From contig NZ_JAFIQW010000004.1 of assembly GCF_017355965.1 (NCBI RefSeq), positions 62,001 to 126,000 on the forward strand: 64,000 bases of DNA, written 5' to 3'. Below the pieces are notes generated by a model. It was not told where the DNA came from. It searched no databases and saw only the letters and a program-made list of their open reading frames with translations. This stretch comes from Desertivibrio insolitus (lineage in GTDB: Bacteria; Actinomycetota; Actinomycetes; Actinomycetales; Microbacteriaceae). This document shows, in pieces, positions 1 to 7,805 of this stretch. A program made the translations under genes and the position numbers. Each line of letters opens with the position of its first letter. Within the stretch, counting starts at the first letter, position 1.

Positions 1-16
1 GCGACGCGACCCTGAC

Positions 17-988
17 CTACGGCACCACGTCGGCGTGGTGCACCAGCGCGCCGGCGCCGATGATGGGGCCGTCGCCGCTCAGGGCCGACGGAACGACCCG
101 GGTCTTCGTCACGAACGGGAACTCGGCGCGCTCGGCGATCGCGTCGCGGATGAACACGAACAGGTCGGGGCTCACGTGCGAGAAGCCGCCGCCGATCGCG
201 ACGAGCTCGAGGTCGACGAGCGAGGTCGCCGACGCGATCGCGTGACCGATCGCCGTGCCGGAGCGGCGCACGGCGGCACGCGCGATCTCGTCGCCCGCCG
301 CGTAGGCCGCCGCGAGGTCCTCGCCCGTGCTGCCGGCGAAGCCCTGCCGCTGGGCCCACGCGACGGTCTTCGGGCCGCTCGCGACCGCCTCGACGCATCC
401 GGTGCCGCCGCACAGGCAGCGCTCGTCGAAGCCGCCGACCTCGATGTGGCCGATGTGCCCGGCGTTCCCCGTCGGTCCGCCGACGGGCACGCCGCCGAGG
501 ATCAGCCCGCCGCCGATGCCAGTCGACACGATCATGCCGAGCACGTCGCGGTGGCCGCGGGCGGCGCCGACCCAGTGCTCCGCGATCGCGATGCAGAGTC
601 CGTCGATCGCGAGCACGACGGGAGCCGAAGTCACCGCCGCCGTGACCTCGTCGTCGACGAGCTGCCGCAGCGGAAAGTCCCGCCACACGGGCAGGTTCAG
701 CGGCGACACGAGCCCGGCGTCGGCCCGGAGCGGACCCGCGGCGCCGATACCCGTGCCGACGAACCGCGCGCCCGGGGGCAACACCGCGAGTGCGCCGGCG
801 ACGACGCCGCGCACGGCCTCGACGAGCTCGTCGCTCGAGGAGGAGCGGCCGGTGGGCCGGCGCGTGCGCGATTCCGGCAGCACCGTGCCGGAGGAGGTGA
901 CGAGGGCGGCGTCGACCTTCGTGCCGCCGAGGTCGACCGCGAGGGCGAGAGTCTGACCCGTGGCATCCGTCGTCATCGGCGCGTGCAT
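17..988 (-). CDS. ROK family sugar kinase
   Basis: A 323-residue ROK protein that probably phosphorylates a hexose such as glucose or an N-acetyl-hexosamine with ATP in the cytoplasm. Visible are the N-terminal phosphate loop DLGGTKVDAAL and the ROK zinc motif CLCGGTGCVEA about two thirds along. There is no N-terminal winged helix, so this is the kinase form and not a repressor. The ATG at 988 is preferred because a TAGGGT box ends six bases upstream; an internal ATG four codons on is possible. The substrate cannot be read from the sequence. Confidence 0.88.
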   Translation of the reverse strand: MHAPMTTDATGQTLALAVDLGGTKVDAALVTSSGTVLPESRTRRPTGRSSSSDELVEAVRGVVAGALAVLPPGARFVGTGIGAAGPLRADAGLVSPLNLPVWRDFPLRQLVDDEVTAAVTSAPVVLAIDGLCIAIAEHWVGAARGHRDVLGMIVSTGIGGGLILGGVPVGGPTGNAGHIGHIEVGGFDERCLCGGTGCVEAVASGPKTVAWAQRQGFAGSTGEDLAAAYAAGDEIARAAVRRSGTAIGHAIASATSLVDLELVAIGGGFSHVSPDLFVFIRDAIAERAEFPFVTKTRVVPSALSGDGPIIGAGALVHHADVVP

Positions 989-994
989 ATCGTC

Positions 995-1000
995 ACCCTA
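995..1000 (-). promoter_or_regulatory. -10 box of the ROK kinase gene
   Basis: On the minus strand this reads TAGGGT, six bases before the ATG at 988, with no Shine-Dalgarno site between. It predicts a leaderless transcript. No clear -35 element is visible. Confidence 0.45.
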
Positions 1001-1040
1001 CTCATGGGCGTGGTTCAGCCGATTCCCCACGACGCCGTCC

Positions 1041-1046
1041 TACTGT
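1041..1046 (+). promoter_or_regulatory. -10 box of the SRPBCC gene
   Basis: TACTGT ends seven bases before the GTG at 1053. This spacing matches the other leaderless-type starts in the window and favours GTG 1053 over ATG 1059. Confidence 0.45.
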
Positions 1047-1052
1047 GAGGCC

Positions 1053-1532
1053 GTGCCGATGCTGACCCTCGACTTCGAGCGACACGTCGACCTGCCGCCC
1101 GCGATCGTGTGGGACGCGCTGGTCGATCCGGTGCTGCTCGAGGGCTGGCTCGCCGCGGCCGACGTCGACCCTCGGGTCGGCGGCAACTACGACCTCCGCT
1201 GGCTCGCCTCATCCACCCCGCAGACCTTCGGCCGCATCGCCGAGCTCGACGAGCCCCGCCGGCTGCTGGTCGAGACGGAGGGCGAGGGCAGCCTCGACTT
1301 CCGGCTCACCGAGCGACCGGGCGGCACCCGCGGCACGTCGACGCTGCTGCAGCTGTCGAACACGCTCGAGCTCGAGCCCGCGTTCTCCCGCCGCGTGCGC
1401 GCGAACTGGCTCACCTCGCTCGACCAGCTCGAGGACCTGCTGCGCGGCCACCCGGTCGACTGGTCGAACTGGGACCGGGACCACGGCGAGGCCTGGCGGG
1501 CGCACTTCCGCGAGGTCGTCGAGCTGCGATGA
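1053..1532 (+). CDS. SRPBCC / AHSA1-like protein
   Basis: A 159-residue protein of the START/SRPBCC (activator of Hsp90 ATPase homologue 1-like) fold. The opening ERHVDLPPAIVWDALVDPVLLEGWL is the usual first strand and helix of this group, and the RPGGTRGTSTLLQL stretch is the late strand. Such proteins bind hydrophobic ligands; no specific ligand or partner is evident. The GTG start is chosen from the -10 spacing. Its stop overlaps the start of the next small gene (ATGA), so the two are probably co-translated. Confidence 0.8.
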   Translation: MPMLTLDFERHVDLPPAIVWDALVDPVLLEGWLAAADVDPRVGGNYDLRWLASSTPQTFGRIAELDEPRRLLVETEGEGSLDFRLTERPGGTRGTSTLLQLSNTLELEPAFSRRVRANWLTSLDQLEDLLRGHPVDWSNWDRDHGEAWRAHFREVVELR

Positions 1533-1681
1533 TCCCCGACGTCTCCGGGCAGCCGTTCTGGGTGCAGCTCGTCGCGGGCATCGGGTTCCTCGGCATCGTC
1601 GTGCTCGTCATGGGCACGCTGCCGCCGTTCCGCGGCTGGATCGAGCGCTGGCGCGACAAGAACTTCCCGCCGCGAGAGTAG
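1529..1681 (+). CDS. Small single-pass membrane protein
   Basis: A 50-residue protein with one hydrophobic helix (about residues 8-30, PFWVQLVAGIGFLGIVVLVM) and a basic, polar C-terminus. It starts in an ATGA overlap with the SRPBCC gene, which supports real translation. I do not recognise a family. The last codons and the stop lie inside the first copy of a 36-bp tandem repeat that continues downstream. Confidence 0.6.
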   Translation: MIPDVSGQPFWVQLVAGIGFLGIVVLVMGTLPPFRGWIERWRDKNFPPRE

Positions 1682-1796
1682 CGGCGGGACGACGAGCGCA
1701 GGCCGCCGCGGGAGTAGCGGCGGGACGACGAGCGCAGGCCGCCGCGAGAGTAGCGGCGGGACGACGAGCGCAGGCCGCCGCGGGAGTAGCGGCGGC
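1676..1796. repeat. 36-bp hairpin-bearing tandem repeat, about 3.4 copies
   Basis: GAGTAGCGGCGGGACGACG recurs at 1676, 1712, 1748 and 1784, a strict 36-bp period. Each full unit has GCGGCGG and its reverse complement CCGCCGC separated by a short loop, so each can fold into a hairpin. The first unit includes the stop codon of the preceding small gene. The repeats could act as serial terminators or be replication-slippage products. Confidence 0.85.
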
Positions 1797-1856
1797 GCTC
1801 TGGCGCCCACCAGCCCTTCCGCGCAGGATGGGAGAAGGGCCTGGCGAGGGGGAACG

Positions 1857-2327
1857 ATGACGACGGATGCCTCCACGAGGGTCGACCCCGACCGGCGCAC
1901 GCTGCTCTCGGGCATCCTGTTCGGCTGCGGGATCGCCGCGTCGCTGATCGACCTCTTCGTGTTCCACCTCGCCCTGCAATGGCACCACTTCTACGACCTG
2001 TCGAGCACCGCGGTCGCCATCACGGCCGACGGGTTCTTCCACGCCGTGGCCTGGTTCATCACCGTCGCGGGACTCTTCCTGCTGGCCGACGTGCGACGTC
2101 GCGTCGAGGTGCACTGGGCGCGCTGGGTGGCCGCCGTCGTCACGGGGGTCGGCGCGTTCCAGCTCTTCGACGGCGTCGTCGACCACAAGCTCCTCGGCAT
2201 CCATCAGATCCGCTACGGCGTCGACCTGCTGCCGTACGACCTCGTCTGGATCGGCTCCTCGGCCGTCGTGCTCGCCGTCGGGCTCGTGCTGCTGCGGCGC
2301 ACGCGGCGGCGCCGCGACGCACGGTGA
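1857..2327 (+). CDS. DUF2243 family membrane protein
   Basis: A 156-residue integral membrane protein with four predicted hydrophobic segments. The histidine-rich stretch FHLALQWHHFYD around residue 40 and the later FHAVAWF are characteristic of DUF2243. Its function is unknown. It overlaps the next gene by GTGA, and the pairing with a CtaG-like protein suggests a shared role in membrane metal handling, which is inference. A GAGGGGGAA stretch just upstream may be the ribosome-binding site. Confidence 0.85.
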   Translation: MTTDASTRVDPDRRTLLSGILFGCGIAASLIDLFVFHLALQWHHFYDLSSTAVAITADGFFHAVAWFITVAGLFLLADVRRRVEVHWARWVAAVVTGVGAFQLFDGVVDHKLLGIHQIRYGVDLLPYDLVWIGSSAVVLAVGLVLLRRTRRRRDAR

Positions 2328-3133
2328 GCCACGAGCACGGCGCCGCCGTCGGGCCCGGGCTCGTCGAGCTGCTCGTCGCGGCCGGGGTGCTCGCCGCCGC
2401 GGTCGGCTACCTGCGGGCGGTGCGGAGCACCCGGGAGCGCGCCGCGTGGCCCGTGCGTCGGACGCTGTCGTGGCTCGCGGGACTGGGCTGCGTGGCCGCC
2501 GCCCTCGTCGGTCCGCTCGCGGCGGCGGCGCACGCCAGCTTCACGGCGCACGCAGCCGCGCACGTGCTGCTCGGGATGCTCGGACCGCTGATGCTCGTAC
2601 TCGGCGCGCCCGTGACGCTCGCCCTCCGCGCGCTGCCGCTCGAGCGCGCCCGCCTGCTCAGCCGGGTGCTCCGCTCGCCCGTTGTACGCGTCGTCGGGCA
2701 CCCCGTCGTCGCGGGGGCGCTGAACGCAGGCGGACTGTGGCTGCTCTACCGCAGCGACCTGTTCGCCCTGATGCACGAGCACCCGCCCGTCCACGCGGCC
2801 GTGCACGCGCACGTGTTCCTCGCCGGCTACCTGTTCACCGCGGCGCTCGTCGGGGTCGACCCGCAGCCGCACCGCGCCTCGCTGCGGGTGCGCTCGGTGG
2901 TGCTCGTCGCGTTCATCGCCCTGCACTCGATCCTCGCCAAGCAGCTGTACGCGTTCCCGCCGACGGGCGTCGGGAGCATCGACGGTCAGGTGGGCGCGCA
3001 GGTGATGTACTACGCCGGCGACGTCGTCGACGTGACGCTGATCGTGCTGCTGCTGGCCGGCTGGTACCGCTCGACGAGGCCGCGCCTCGCGTTCCCGGTC
3101 ACAGCGGGAACACACCTGCGACCGGAACCCTGA
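2324..3133 (+). CDS. CtaG-like cytochrome c oxidase assembly family protein
   Basis: A 269-residue multi-pass membrane protein of the caa3_CtaG family (about seven segments). In Bacillus, CtaG is needed for caa3-oxidase assembly, and related proteins are implicated in copper delivery. Visible are histidine-bearing segments (HAAAHVLLGMLGPL, MHEHPPVHAAVHAHVFLAGY) and LHSILAK, as in the family. No oxidase genes lie nearby. The GTG start overlaps the DUF2243 stop (GTGA), so translation is coupled. Confidence 0.85.
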   Translation: MSHEHGAAVGPGLVELLVAAGVLAAAVGYLRAVRSTRERAAWPVRRTLSWLAGLGCVAAALVGPLAAAAHASFTAHAAAHVLLGMLGPLMLVLGAPVTLALRALPLERARLLSRVLRSPVVRVVGHPVVAGALNAGGLWLLYRSDLFALMHEHPPVHAAVHAHVFLAGYLFTAALVGVDPQPHRASLRVRSVVLVAFIALHSILAKQLYAFPPTGVGSIDGQVGAQVMYYAGDVVDVTLIVLLLAGWYRSTRPRLAFPVTAGTHLRPEP

Positions 3134-3173
3134 GCGGAGGAGCCGGGAGGGCCGGCCGGGAGAAGGAGCGGCG

Positions 3174-3665
3174 ATGGGCACACGACTCGGAGGCATCGTC
3201 CGGGCGGCGGGAGTCGGGGCGATCGCGGGCCTCGTCGGCGCCGGTGCCATGGTCGTGGGGGAGCGGCTCGAGCAGTCGGTCACCCACCGCCCGGACTCCT
3301 ACATCCCGGCGCGGGCGCTCCTCACCCTGCTGGGTCGGCACCCCGGAGACGCCGACAAGCCGACGGTGTGGAACCACGTCATGCACTACGGCACGGGGGC
3401 CGCGCTCGGGGCCGTCCGCGGGATCTGGGCGGTTACCGGCATCCGCGGGCCGCTCGCGAACGTGTGGCACACCGCCGTGCGCCTCGGCTTCGATCAGACC
3501 GTCGAGAACGCGACGGGTGCCGGAGCCGCACCCTCGACCTGGCCCGCGCAGGAGCGCGTCGTCGACATCGCGCACAAGACGGTGTTCTCGGTCGTGACCG
3601 GGGTGATCGCCGACCGCGTGCTGCCTCCCGTGCTCATGACCAGCCGGGGCAGCACGAGTCACTGA
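3174..3665 (+). CDS. Hypothetical membrane protein (DUF1440/YagU-like?)
   Basis: A 163-residue protein with an N-terminal hydrophobic helix (AGVGAIAGLVGAGAMVVGERLE), a second weak segment near residue 70 and a third near the C-terminus. The AGAMVVGERLEQ pattern and overall layout recall the YagU/DUF1440 group, but I am not sure. A ribosome-binding stretch GAAGGAG lies just upstream. Its 3' end overlaps the convergent neighbour by seven bases. Confidence 0.6.
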   Translation: MGTRLGGIVRAAGVGAIAGLVGAGAMVVGERLEQSVTHRPDSYIPARALLTLLGRHPGDADKPTVWNHVMHYGTGAALGAVRGIWAVTGIRGPLANVWHTAVRLGFDQTVENATGAGAAPSTWPAQERVVDIAHKTVFSVVTGVIADRVLPPVLMTSRGSTSH

Positions 3666-4060
3666 CCCGGCCGGCGCCTGATCCGGATCGGTCCCTTCGC
3701 GGTCGACGGGTCGACCGGGGCACCGTGCTGCAGGATGTCCACCTCGCCGGCCGCCACGAGGCGCCGCGCGGCGCGGCGCGCCGGCTCCATCAGGTCGCGC
3801 CATTCGTCGCCACCGACGGCCCTGGCGGCCTCGCTCGGGCAGATCGTCGAGGTGGCCGCACGGGCCTCGAGCAGCGTCAGGATCGAACGCTCGAGCGCCC
3901 GGTCGGTGTCGTCGACGCGGTGGGAGCGGCAGGCGTCCGAGCAGTACCTGACCGAGTCCCAGTCCCGCGCCCACTTCGCCCGCCACTCGATGCGGCGACC
4001 GCACGACGCGCAGGTCTTCTCCTGCGGCGGCACCGGTGCGTCGCGCTGTCGATGGGGCAC
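3659..4060 (-). CDS. DUF2256 and DUF3253 domain protein
   Basis: A 133-residue cytoplasmic protein. Residues 13-50 form a small zinc-binding DUF2256 module (CASCGRRIEWRAKW then RYCSDACRSHR). The rest is DUF3253, a winged-helix-like fold (ERSILTLLEARAATSTICPSEAARAV). The function is unknown; the fusion suggests nucleic-acid binding. The GTG start at 4060 is chosen because a GACAAT hexamer ends six bases upstream; no Shine-Dalgarno site is visible. Confidence 0.8.
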   Translation of the reverse strand: MPHRQRDAPVPPQEKTCASCGRRIEWRAKWARDWDSVRYCSDACRSHRVDDTDRALERSILTLLEARAATSTICPSEAARAVGGDEWRDLMEPARRAARRLVAAGEVDILQHGAPVDPSTAKGPIRIRRRPGQ

Positions 4061-4126
4061 CGCAGCATTGTCCGTCGGGACGGGCCGAGAGCGGCCTGCC
4101 ACATGGACATTCCCAGGAGGCGCATC

Positions 4127-4132
4127 CATAGT
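4127..4132 (+). promoter_or_regulatory. -10 box of the SGNH hydrolase gene
   Basis: CATAGT ends seven bases before the GTG at 4139, the spacing seen at other leaderless starts here. It argues against the upstream in-frame ATG at 4103. Confidence 0.4.
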
Positions 4133-4138
4133 GGGGGC

Positions 4139-4711
4139 GTGGACGAGAACGCACCGACCCTGCTCTTCCTCGGAGACAGCATCACCCAGGCAGGCGACTG
4201 GGCCACCTGGTTCCCCGAGTTCCGCACCGTCAACCACGGCGTCGGCGGTGACAAGACCGGCGACGTCATCGCCCGGCTCGACCGCGTCGTCGCGGAGCAG
4301 CCGGACGAGATCGTGCTCCTGATCGGAACGAACGATTTCGGCAACCGCGCGACGACCGAGCAGGTCGTTCGCAACATCGAGACGATCCTCGTCGACCTGC
4401 GCCGGGACCTCCCCGGCGCTCGGCTCCTGCTCGTCTCGATCATGCCGCGCGGCCGCGAGTTCGCCGATCGGATCAACGACGCGAACCGGCACCTCCGACA
4501 GTTCGCCGCCACCGTCAAGGCGCAGTTCCTCGACCTCTGGCCGGCGCTCGCGCTGGAGGACGGCGAGCTGAACCCCACGTTCAGCGACGACCGGCTGCAC
4601 CTCAACGCGGCGGGCTACGAGGCCTGGCTCGCGGAGCTGCGACCGGCGCTCGACCGGCTGCGCGACGCTCCTCCCATGAGCTCGCCGATCAGCGTCATCC
4701 GGGAGCCCTGA
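4139..4711 (+). CDS. SGNH/GDSL-type esterase or lipase
   Basis: A 190-residue SGNH hydrolase that probably cleaves ester bonds of a small substrate. Block I is FLGDSITQAGDW with the nucleophile Ser, the Gly block is GVGGDKTGDV, block III is IGTNDFG with the oxyanion Asn, and the catalytic Asp and His are in DDRLHLNAAGYEAW. There is no signal peptide, so it should be cytoplasmic. The closest described group is the TAP/GDSL (tesA-like) family. An AGGAGG at 4115-4120 is too far from the start to serve it. Confidence 0.87.
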   Translation: MDENAPTLLFLGDSITQAGDWATWFPEFRTVNHGVGGDKTGDVIARLDRVVAEQPDEIVLLIGTNDFGNRATTEQVVRNIETILVDLRRDLPGARLLLVSIMPRGREFADRINDANRHLRQFAATVKAQFLDLWPALALEDGELNPTFSDDRLHLNAAGYEAWLAELRPALDRLRDAPPMSSPISVIREP

Positions 4712-4760
4712 CCCGCTTCGTACCCCGCCCGGGCACGAACGCCGCCGTCGAGGCGGTGGC

Positions 4761-5651
4761 TCAGGCCGTGCGCTCCGCGACGACCGCGGCGATGCCAGCG
4801 ATCTGACCCGGCCCGACCCGGCAACAGCCGCCGACGAGGGTCGCGCCCTCGTCGAGCCACGTCGCGACCAGCTCGCGGCCGAAGCCGGGCTCGCCCATCC
4901 AGCGCTTGTGCCGGCCGTCCCACTCCTCGCCGCTGTTCGGATAGACCACGACCGCCCGGTCGCTCGTCGCGCGAGCGGCGCGGACGGCTCCGACGACCTC
5001 GGACGGGTGGCTGCAGTTGATGCCGACCGCGACGACTTCGTCGACGTCGGCGACGAGCGCGAACGCCTCCTCGAGCGACTCCCCGCTGCGCAGCCGGCCG
5101 TCGGCGACCGTCACCGAGAGCCACGCGGGCACGCCCGAGCCGTCGAGCAGCGCGGCGAGCGCCTCGACCTCGGGCAGGCAGGGGATGGTCTCGAAGGCGA
5201 GCAGGTCGGCGCCGGCATCCGCGAGCACCGCGAACCGCGGCTCGTGCCAGCGGCGCAGCTCGGCCGTGGTGCGGCCGTACTCGCCGCGGTACTCGGAGCC
5301 GTCGGCGAGCATGGCGCCGTAGGGGCCGACGGATGCCGCGACGAGCGCGCCCTCCGTGCCGTCCCGCGCCTCACGGGCGAGCTCGACCGAGAGGCGCATC
5401 AGCCGCTCGGCCTCGCCGCGGTCGAGGCCGAGGCGCTCGAAGCCCTCGAAGGAGGCCTGGTACGACGACGTGATCGCGACGCGGGCGCCGGCGTCGAAGA
5501 ACTCGCGGTGCGCGTCGACGATCGCGGCCGGGTCCTCCTGCAGCAGACGTGCCGACCACGTGGCGCCGGACAGGTCGTGGCCGCGCTCGGTCAGCAGCGT
5601 GCCGAGCCCGCCGTCGAGGACGACGGGGGTGTCGGGGTCGAGAAGCGCCAT
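4761..5651 (-). CDS. mmuM: Homocysteine S-methyltransferase
   Basis: A 296-residue zinc-dependent methyltransferase that makes methionine from homocysteine with S-methylmethionine or a related donor. Visible are VLDGGLGTLLTERG at the N-terminus, GINCSHP with the first zinc Cys (about residue 218), and the C-terminal GGCCRVGP holding the other two. The length matches E. coli MmuM. No S-methylmethionine permease gene lies adjacent, so the donor is uncertain. The start is supported by a TAGCCT box ending six bases upstream. Confidence 0.9.
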   Translation of the reverse strand: MALLDPDTPVVLDGGLGTLLTERGHDLSGATWSARLLQEDPAAIVDAHREFFDAGARVAITSSYQASFEGFERLGLDRGEAERLMRLSVELAREARDGTEGALVAASVGPYGAMLADGSEYRGEYGRTTAELRRWHEPRFAVLADAGADLLAFETIPCLPEVEALAALLDGSGVPAWLSVTVADGRLRSGESLEEAFALVADVDEVVAVGINCSHPSEVVGAVRAARATSDRAVVVYPNSGEEWDGRHKRWMGEPGFGRELVATWLDEGATLVGGCCRVGPGQIAGIAAVVAERTA

Positions 5652-5657
5652 GGGGGC

Positions 5658-5663
5658 AGGCTA
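5658..5663 (-). promoter_or_regulatory. -10 box of mmuM
   Basis: On the minus strand TAGCCT lies six bases before the ATG at 5651. The intervening bases are a C-run with no Shine-Dalgarno site, so a leaderless mRNA is predicted. Confidence 0.4.
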
Positions 5664-5714
5664 GCCACGCGCGCCTGCACGGGGGAGGGGGCCGGCAGCG
5701 CGGCGTAACAGTCG

Positions 5715-6227
5715 CTAGGCCGCAGCGGCCTCGAACGCGTGCAGCGCCTCGTCGCTGAACAGCACGAAGCGCACGAGGTCGGGGGCGCCTGGCGCGTCGA
5801 AGGCGCGCACCGTCTCGACGGCGATGCGCGCCGCATCCGCCATCGGCCAGCCGTACACCCCGGCGGAGACGGCGGGAACCGCGACGCTGCGCGCGCCGAG
5901 CTCGGTCGCCACCTCGAGGGAGCGGCGGTAGGCGGACGCGAGCAGGGCGCTGCGGTCCTCCCGCGCCGAGTGGACGGGCCCGACGGTGTGGATCACGTGA
6001 CGGGCGTTCAGTCGCCCCGCCGTGGTGGCGACCGCGTCGCCCGTCGGCAGTCCGTCCGGCAGCACCGTCGCGCGCAGGCGGCGGCACTCCGCGAGGATCT
6101 CCGGCCCGCCCGCGCGGTGGATGGCGCCGTCGACGCCGCCGCCGCCCAGCAGGGAGCTGTTCGCCGCGTTGACGATCGCGTCGACCGACTGCTCGGTGAT
6201 GTCGCCCTTGCAGAATTCGGTGATCAC
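5715..6227 (-). CDS. Macro domain protein, probable O-acetyl-ADP-ribose deacetylase
   Basis: A 170-residue single macro domain. It should remove the acetyl group from O-acetyl-ADP-ribose or ADP-ribose from proteins. Signature motifs are [16 protein letters not shown], the catalytic loop [14 protein letters not shown], and the phosphate-binding SAGVYGWP. It resembles YmdB/MacroD-type proteins in size. The GTG at 6227 is taken as the start because the fold begins immediately; the much longer frame upstream is antisense to the oxidoreductase gene and has no homology. Confidence 0.9.
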   Translation of the reverse strand: MITEFCKGDITEQSVDAIVNAANSSLLGGGGVDGAIHRAGGPEILAECRRLRATVLPDGLPTGDAVATTAGRLNARHVIHTVGPVHSAREDRSALLASAYRRSLEVATELGARSVAVPAVSAGVYGWPMADAARIAVETVRAFDAPGAPDLVRFVLFSDEALHAFEAAAA

Positions 6228-6245
6228 ACTCCCAGGCAACCTCCC

Positions 6246-6251
6246 TAGCGT
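6246..6251 (+). promoter_or_regulatory. Candidate -10 box of the oxidoreductase gene
   Basis: TAGCGT matches the -10 boxes used elsewhere in the window. It would give a leader of about 30 bases carrying the GGGAGGA ribosome site before the ATG at 6285. It lies between two divergent genes. Confidence 0.3.
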
Positions 6252-6284
6252 CGGGAAGGCAACCCGCTGACGGGAGGAGCGCGC

Positions 6285-7805
6285 ATGTCCATGTCGATCG
6301 CGGCCCAGCCGAACCTGACGATGCAGTCGCTGTGGGAGGCCACGAAGCCCCACATCGAGTCCGACGACTTCGAAGCCGACGCCCGGTACGACGAGGTGAT
6401 CGTCGGCGCCGGCATCACCGGGCTCGTCACCGCCCTGCTCTTCGCCCGAGCCGGGCGCCGCGTCGCCGTGCTCGAGGCGCGGCACGTCGGCGCCGTCACG
6501 ACGGGCAACACCACAGCCAAGATCAGCGTGCTGCAGGCCGCCCGCCTGCAGGACGTGCTCGACCACAACACCAAAGCGGTCGCGCAGGCGTACGTCGAGG
6601 GTCAGCTCGAGGGCCTCGAGTGGATCGTGCGGTACTGCCGCGACCACGACGTGCCGGTGCAGCGCAAGGACTCGATCACCTACGCCACCACGTTCGAGGG
6701 CGCGAAGGTCGTCGACCGCGGGTTCCACGTCGCGCAGAAGCTCGGGCTCCCCGTCGAGCGGCTGGAGGACGCGGGCCTGCCGTTCCCGACCACCGCCGCG
6801 ATCCGGCTCCGCGACCAGGCCCAGTTCCACCCGCTGGAGTTCCTCGCGGCGCTCGTGGCCGACATCCGTCGGCACGGCGGCGTCGTCATCGAGGGGGTGC
6901 GAGTCACCAAGGTGAAGGCGTCGGCGAAGCCCGTCATGGTCGGCAGCAACCGCGGCGAGGTCTACGCCGACCACGTCATCGTCGCCACCGGCATGCCGAT
7001 CCTCGATCGCGGCCTCTATTGGGCGAAGGAGACCCCGAAGCGCTCCTACGCGGTCTCCTTCCGCGCTCCGGGCCAGCGGCCCGACGGCATGTACATCTCC
7101 GTCGACCAGCCCACCCGGAGCATCCGTTCGTACGGCGACGACCAGCTCATCATCGGCGGCAACGGGCACGTGGTCGGCCGGCACGAGGACTCCACGACCG
7201 GCCGGGTCGAGGACCTCGTCACCTGGACCAAGGAGAACTTCCCCGGCGCGGAACCCACGAACGCGTGGAGCGCGCAGGACTACGAGCCGCCGCACAAGGT
7301 GCCGTTCGTCGGCTGGATGCCCCGGGGCCGCGGCCGCGTGTTCCTCGCCACGGGGTACAACAAGTGGGGCATGACGAACGCCGTCGCCGCGGCGCTCACG
7401 CTCGCCGGCGACATCCTCGGCGGCCACGTCACATGGGCGAAGGTGCTGCGCCGCCGCATCACGCTGCCGAAGACGATCGCCGAGGGCATCGGCGCGAACC
7501 TCGCCGTCGCCTCGTGGTACGCCCGCGGCTGGTGGCGGGCGCTCGCGCGCCTGCAGCCGGTCGAGGCACCCGAGGAGGGTCAGGGCGTGCTCGGCCGCGA
7601 GGGCCTGCGGCCCGTCGCGAAGTCGACGGTCGACGGCATGACCTGCGCCCTGTCGGCGATCTGCCCCCATCAGCACGCGATCGTGCAGTGGAACGACGCC
7701 GAGCGCTCGTGGGACTGCCCCGCGCACGGCAGCCGCTTCGCCGCCGACGGCTCACTGCTCGAGGGGCCGTCGATCAAGCCGATGAAGCGCCTCGACGTCG
7801 GGTGA
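6285..7805 (+). CDS. FAD-dependent oxidoreductase with C-terminal Rieske domain
   Basis: A 506-residue flavoprotein. A DadA-like FAD domain opens with [30 protein letters not shown] near residue 360 closes the FAD site. A Rieske [2Fe-2S] domain fills about residues 415-506 with ligands C460, H462, C478 and H481 (CPH and CPAH). The two cysteines that normally form the Rieske disulfide (positions 465 and 480) are both Ala. The substrate is unknown; the architecture is that of the YhfW group. It overlaps the photolyase gene by GTGA, suggesting joint expression. Confidence 0.88.
   Translation: MSMSIAAQPNLTMQSLWEATKPHIESDDFEADARYDEVIVGAGITGLVTALLFARAGRRVAVLEARHVGAVTTGNTTAKISVLQAARLQDVLDHNTKAVAQAYVEGQLEGLEWIVRYCRDHDVPVQRKDSITYATTFEGAKVVDRGFHVAQKLGLPVERLEDAGLPFPTTAAIRLRDQAQFHPLEFLAALVADIRRHGGVVIEGVRVTKVKASAKPVMVGSNRGEVYADHVIVATGMPILDRGLYWAKETPKRSYAVSFRAPGQRPDGMYISVDQPTRSIRSYGDDQLIIGGNGHVVGRHEDSTTGRVEDLVTWTKENFPGAEPTNAWSAQDYEPPHKVPFVGWMPRGRGRVFLATGYNKWGMTNAVAAALTLAGDILGGHVTWAKVLRRRITLPKTIAEGIGANLAVASWYARGWWRALARLQPVEAPEEGQGVLGREGLRPVAKSTVDGMTCALSAICPHQHAIVQWNDAERSWDCPAHGSRFAADGSLLEGPSIKPMKRLDVG

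Noticed and set aside
1676-1796. Possible CRISPR array
   Set aside because: The units are contiguous without unique spacers, and no cas gene is present.
1187-1915. Minus-strand frame with 12-residue peptide repeats
   Set aside because: The repeats come from the 36-bp DNA repeat being a multiple of three; the frame is antisense to two better genes and has no ribosome site.
5715-7727. Minus-strand frame of 670 codons
   Set aside because: Only the last 170 codons (5715-6227) encode a macro domain. The rest is antisense to the FAD/Rieske gene and has the Arg/Asp/Val-rich composition of a shadow frame.
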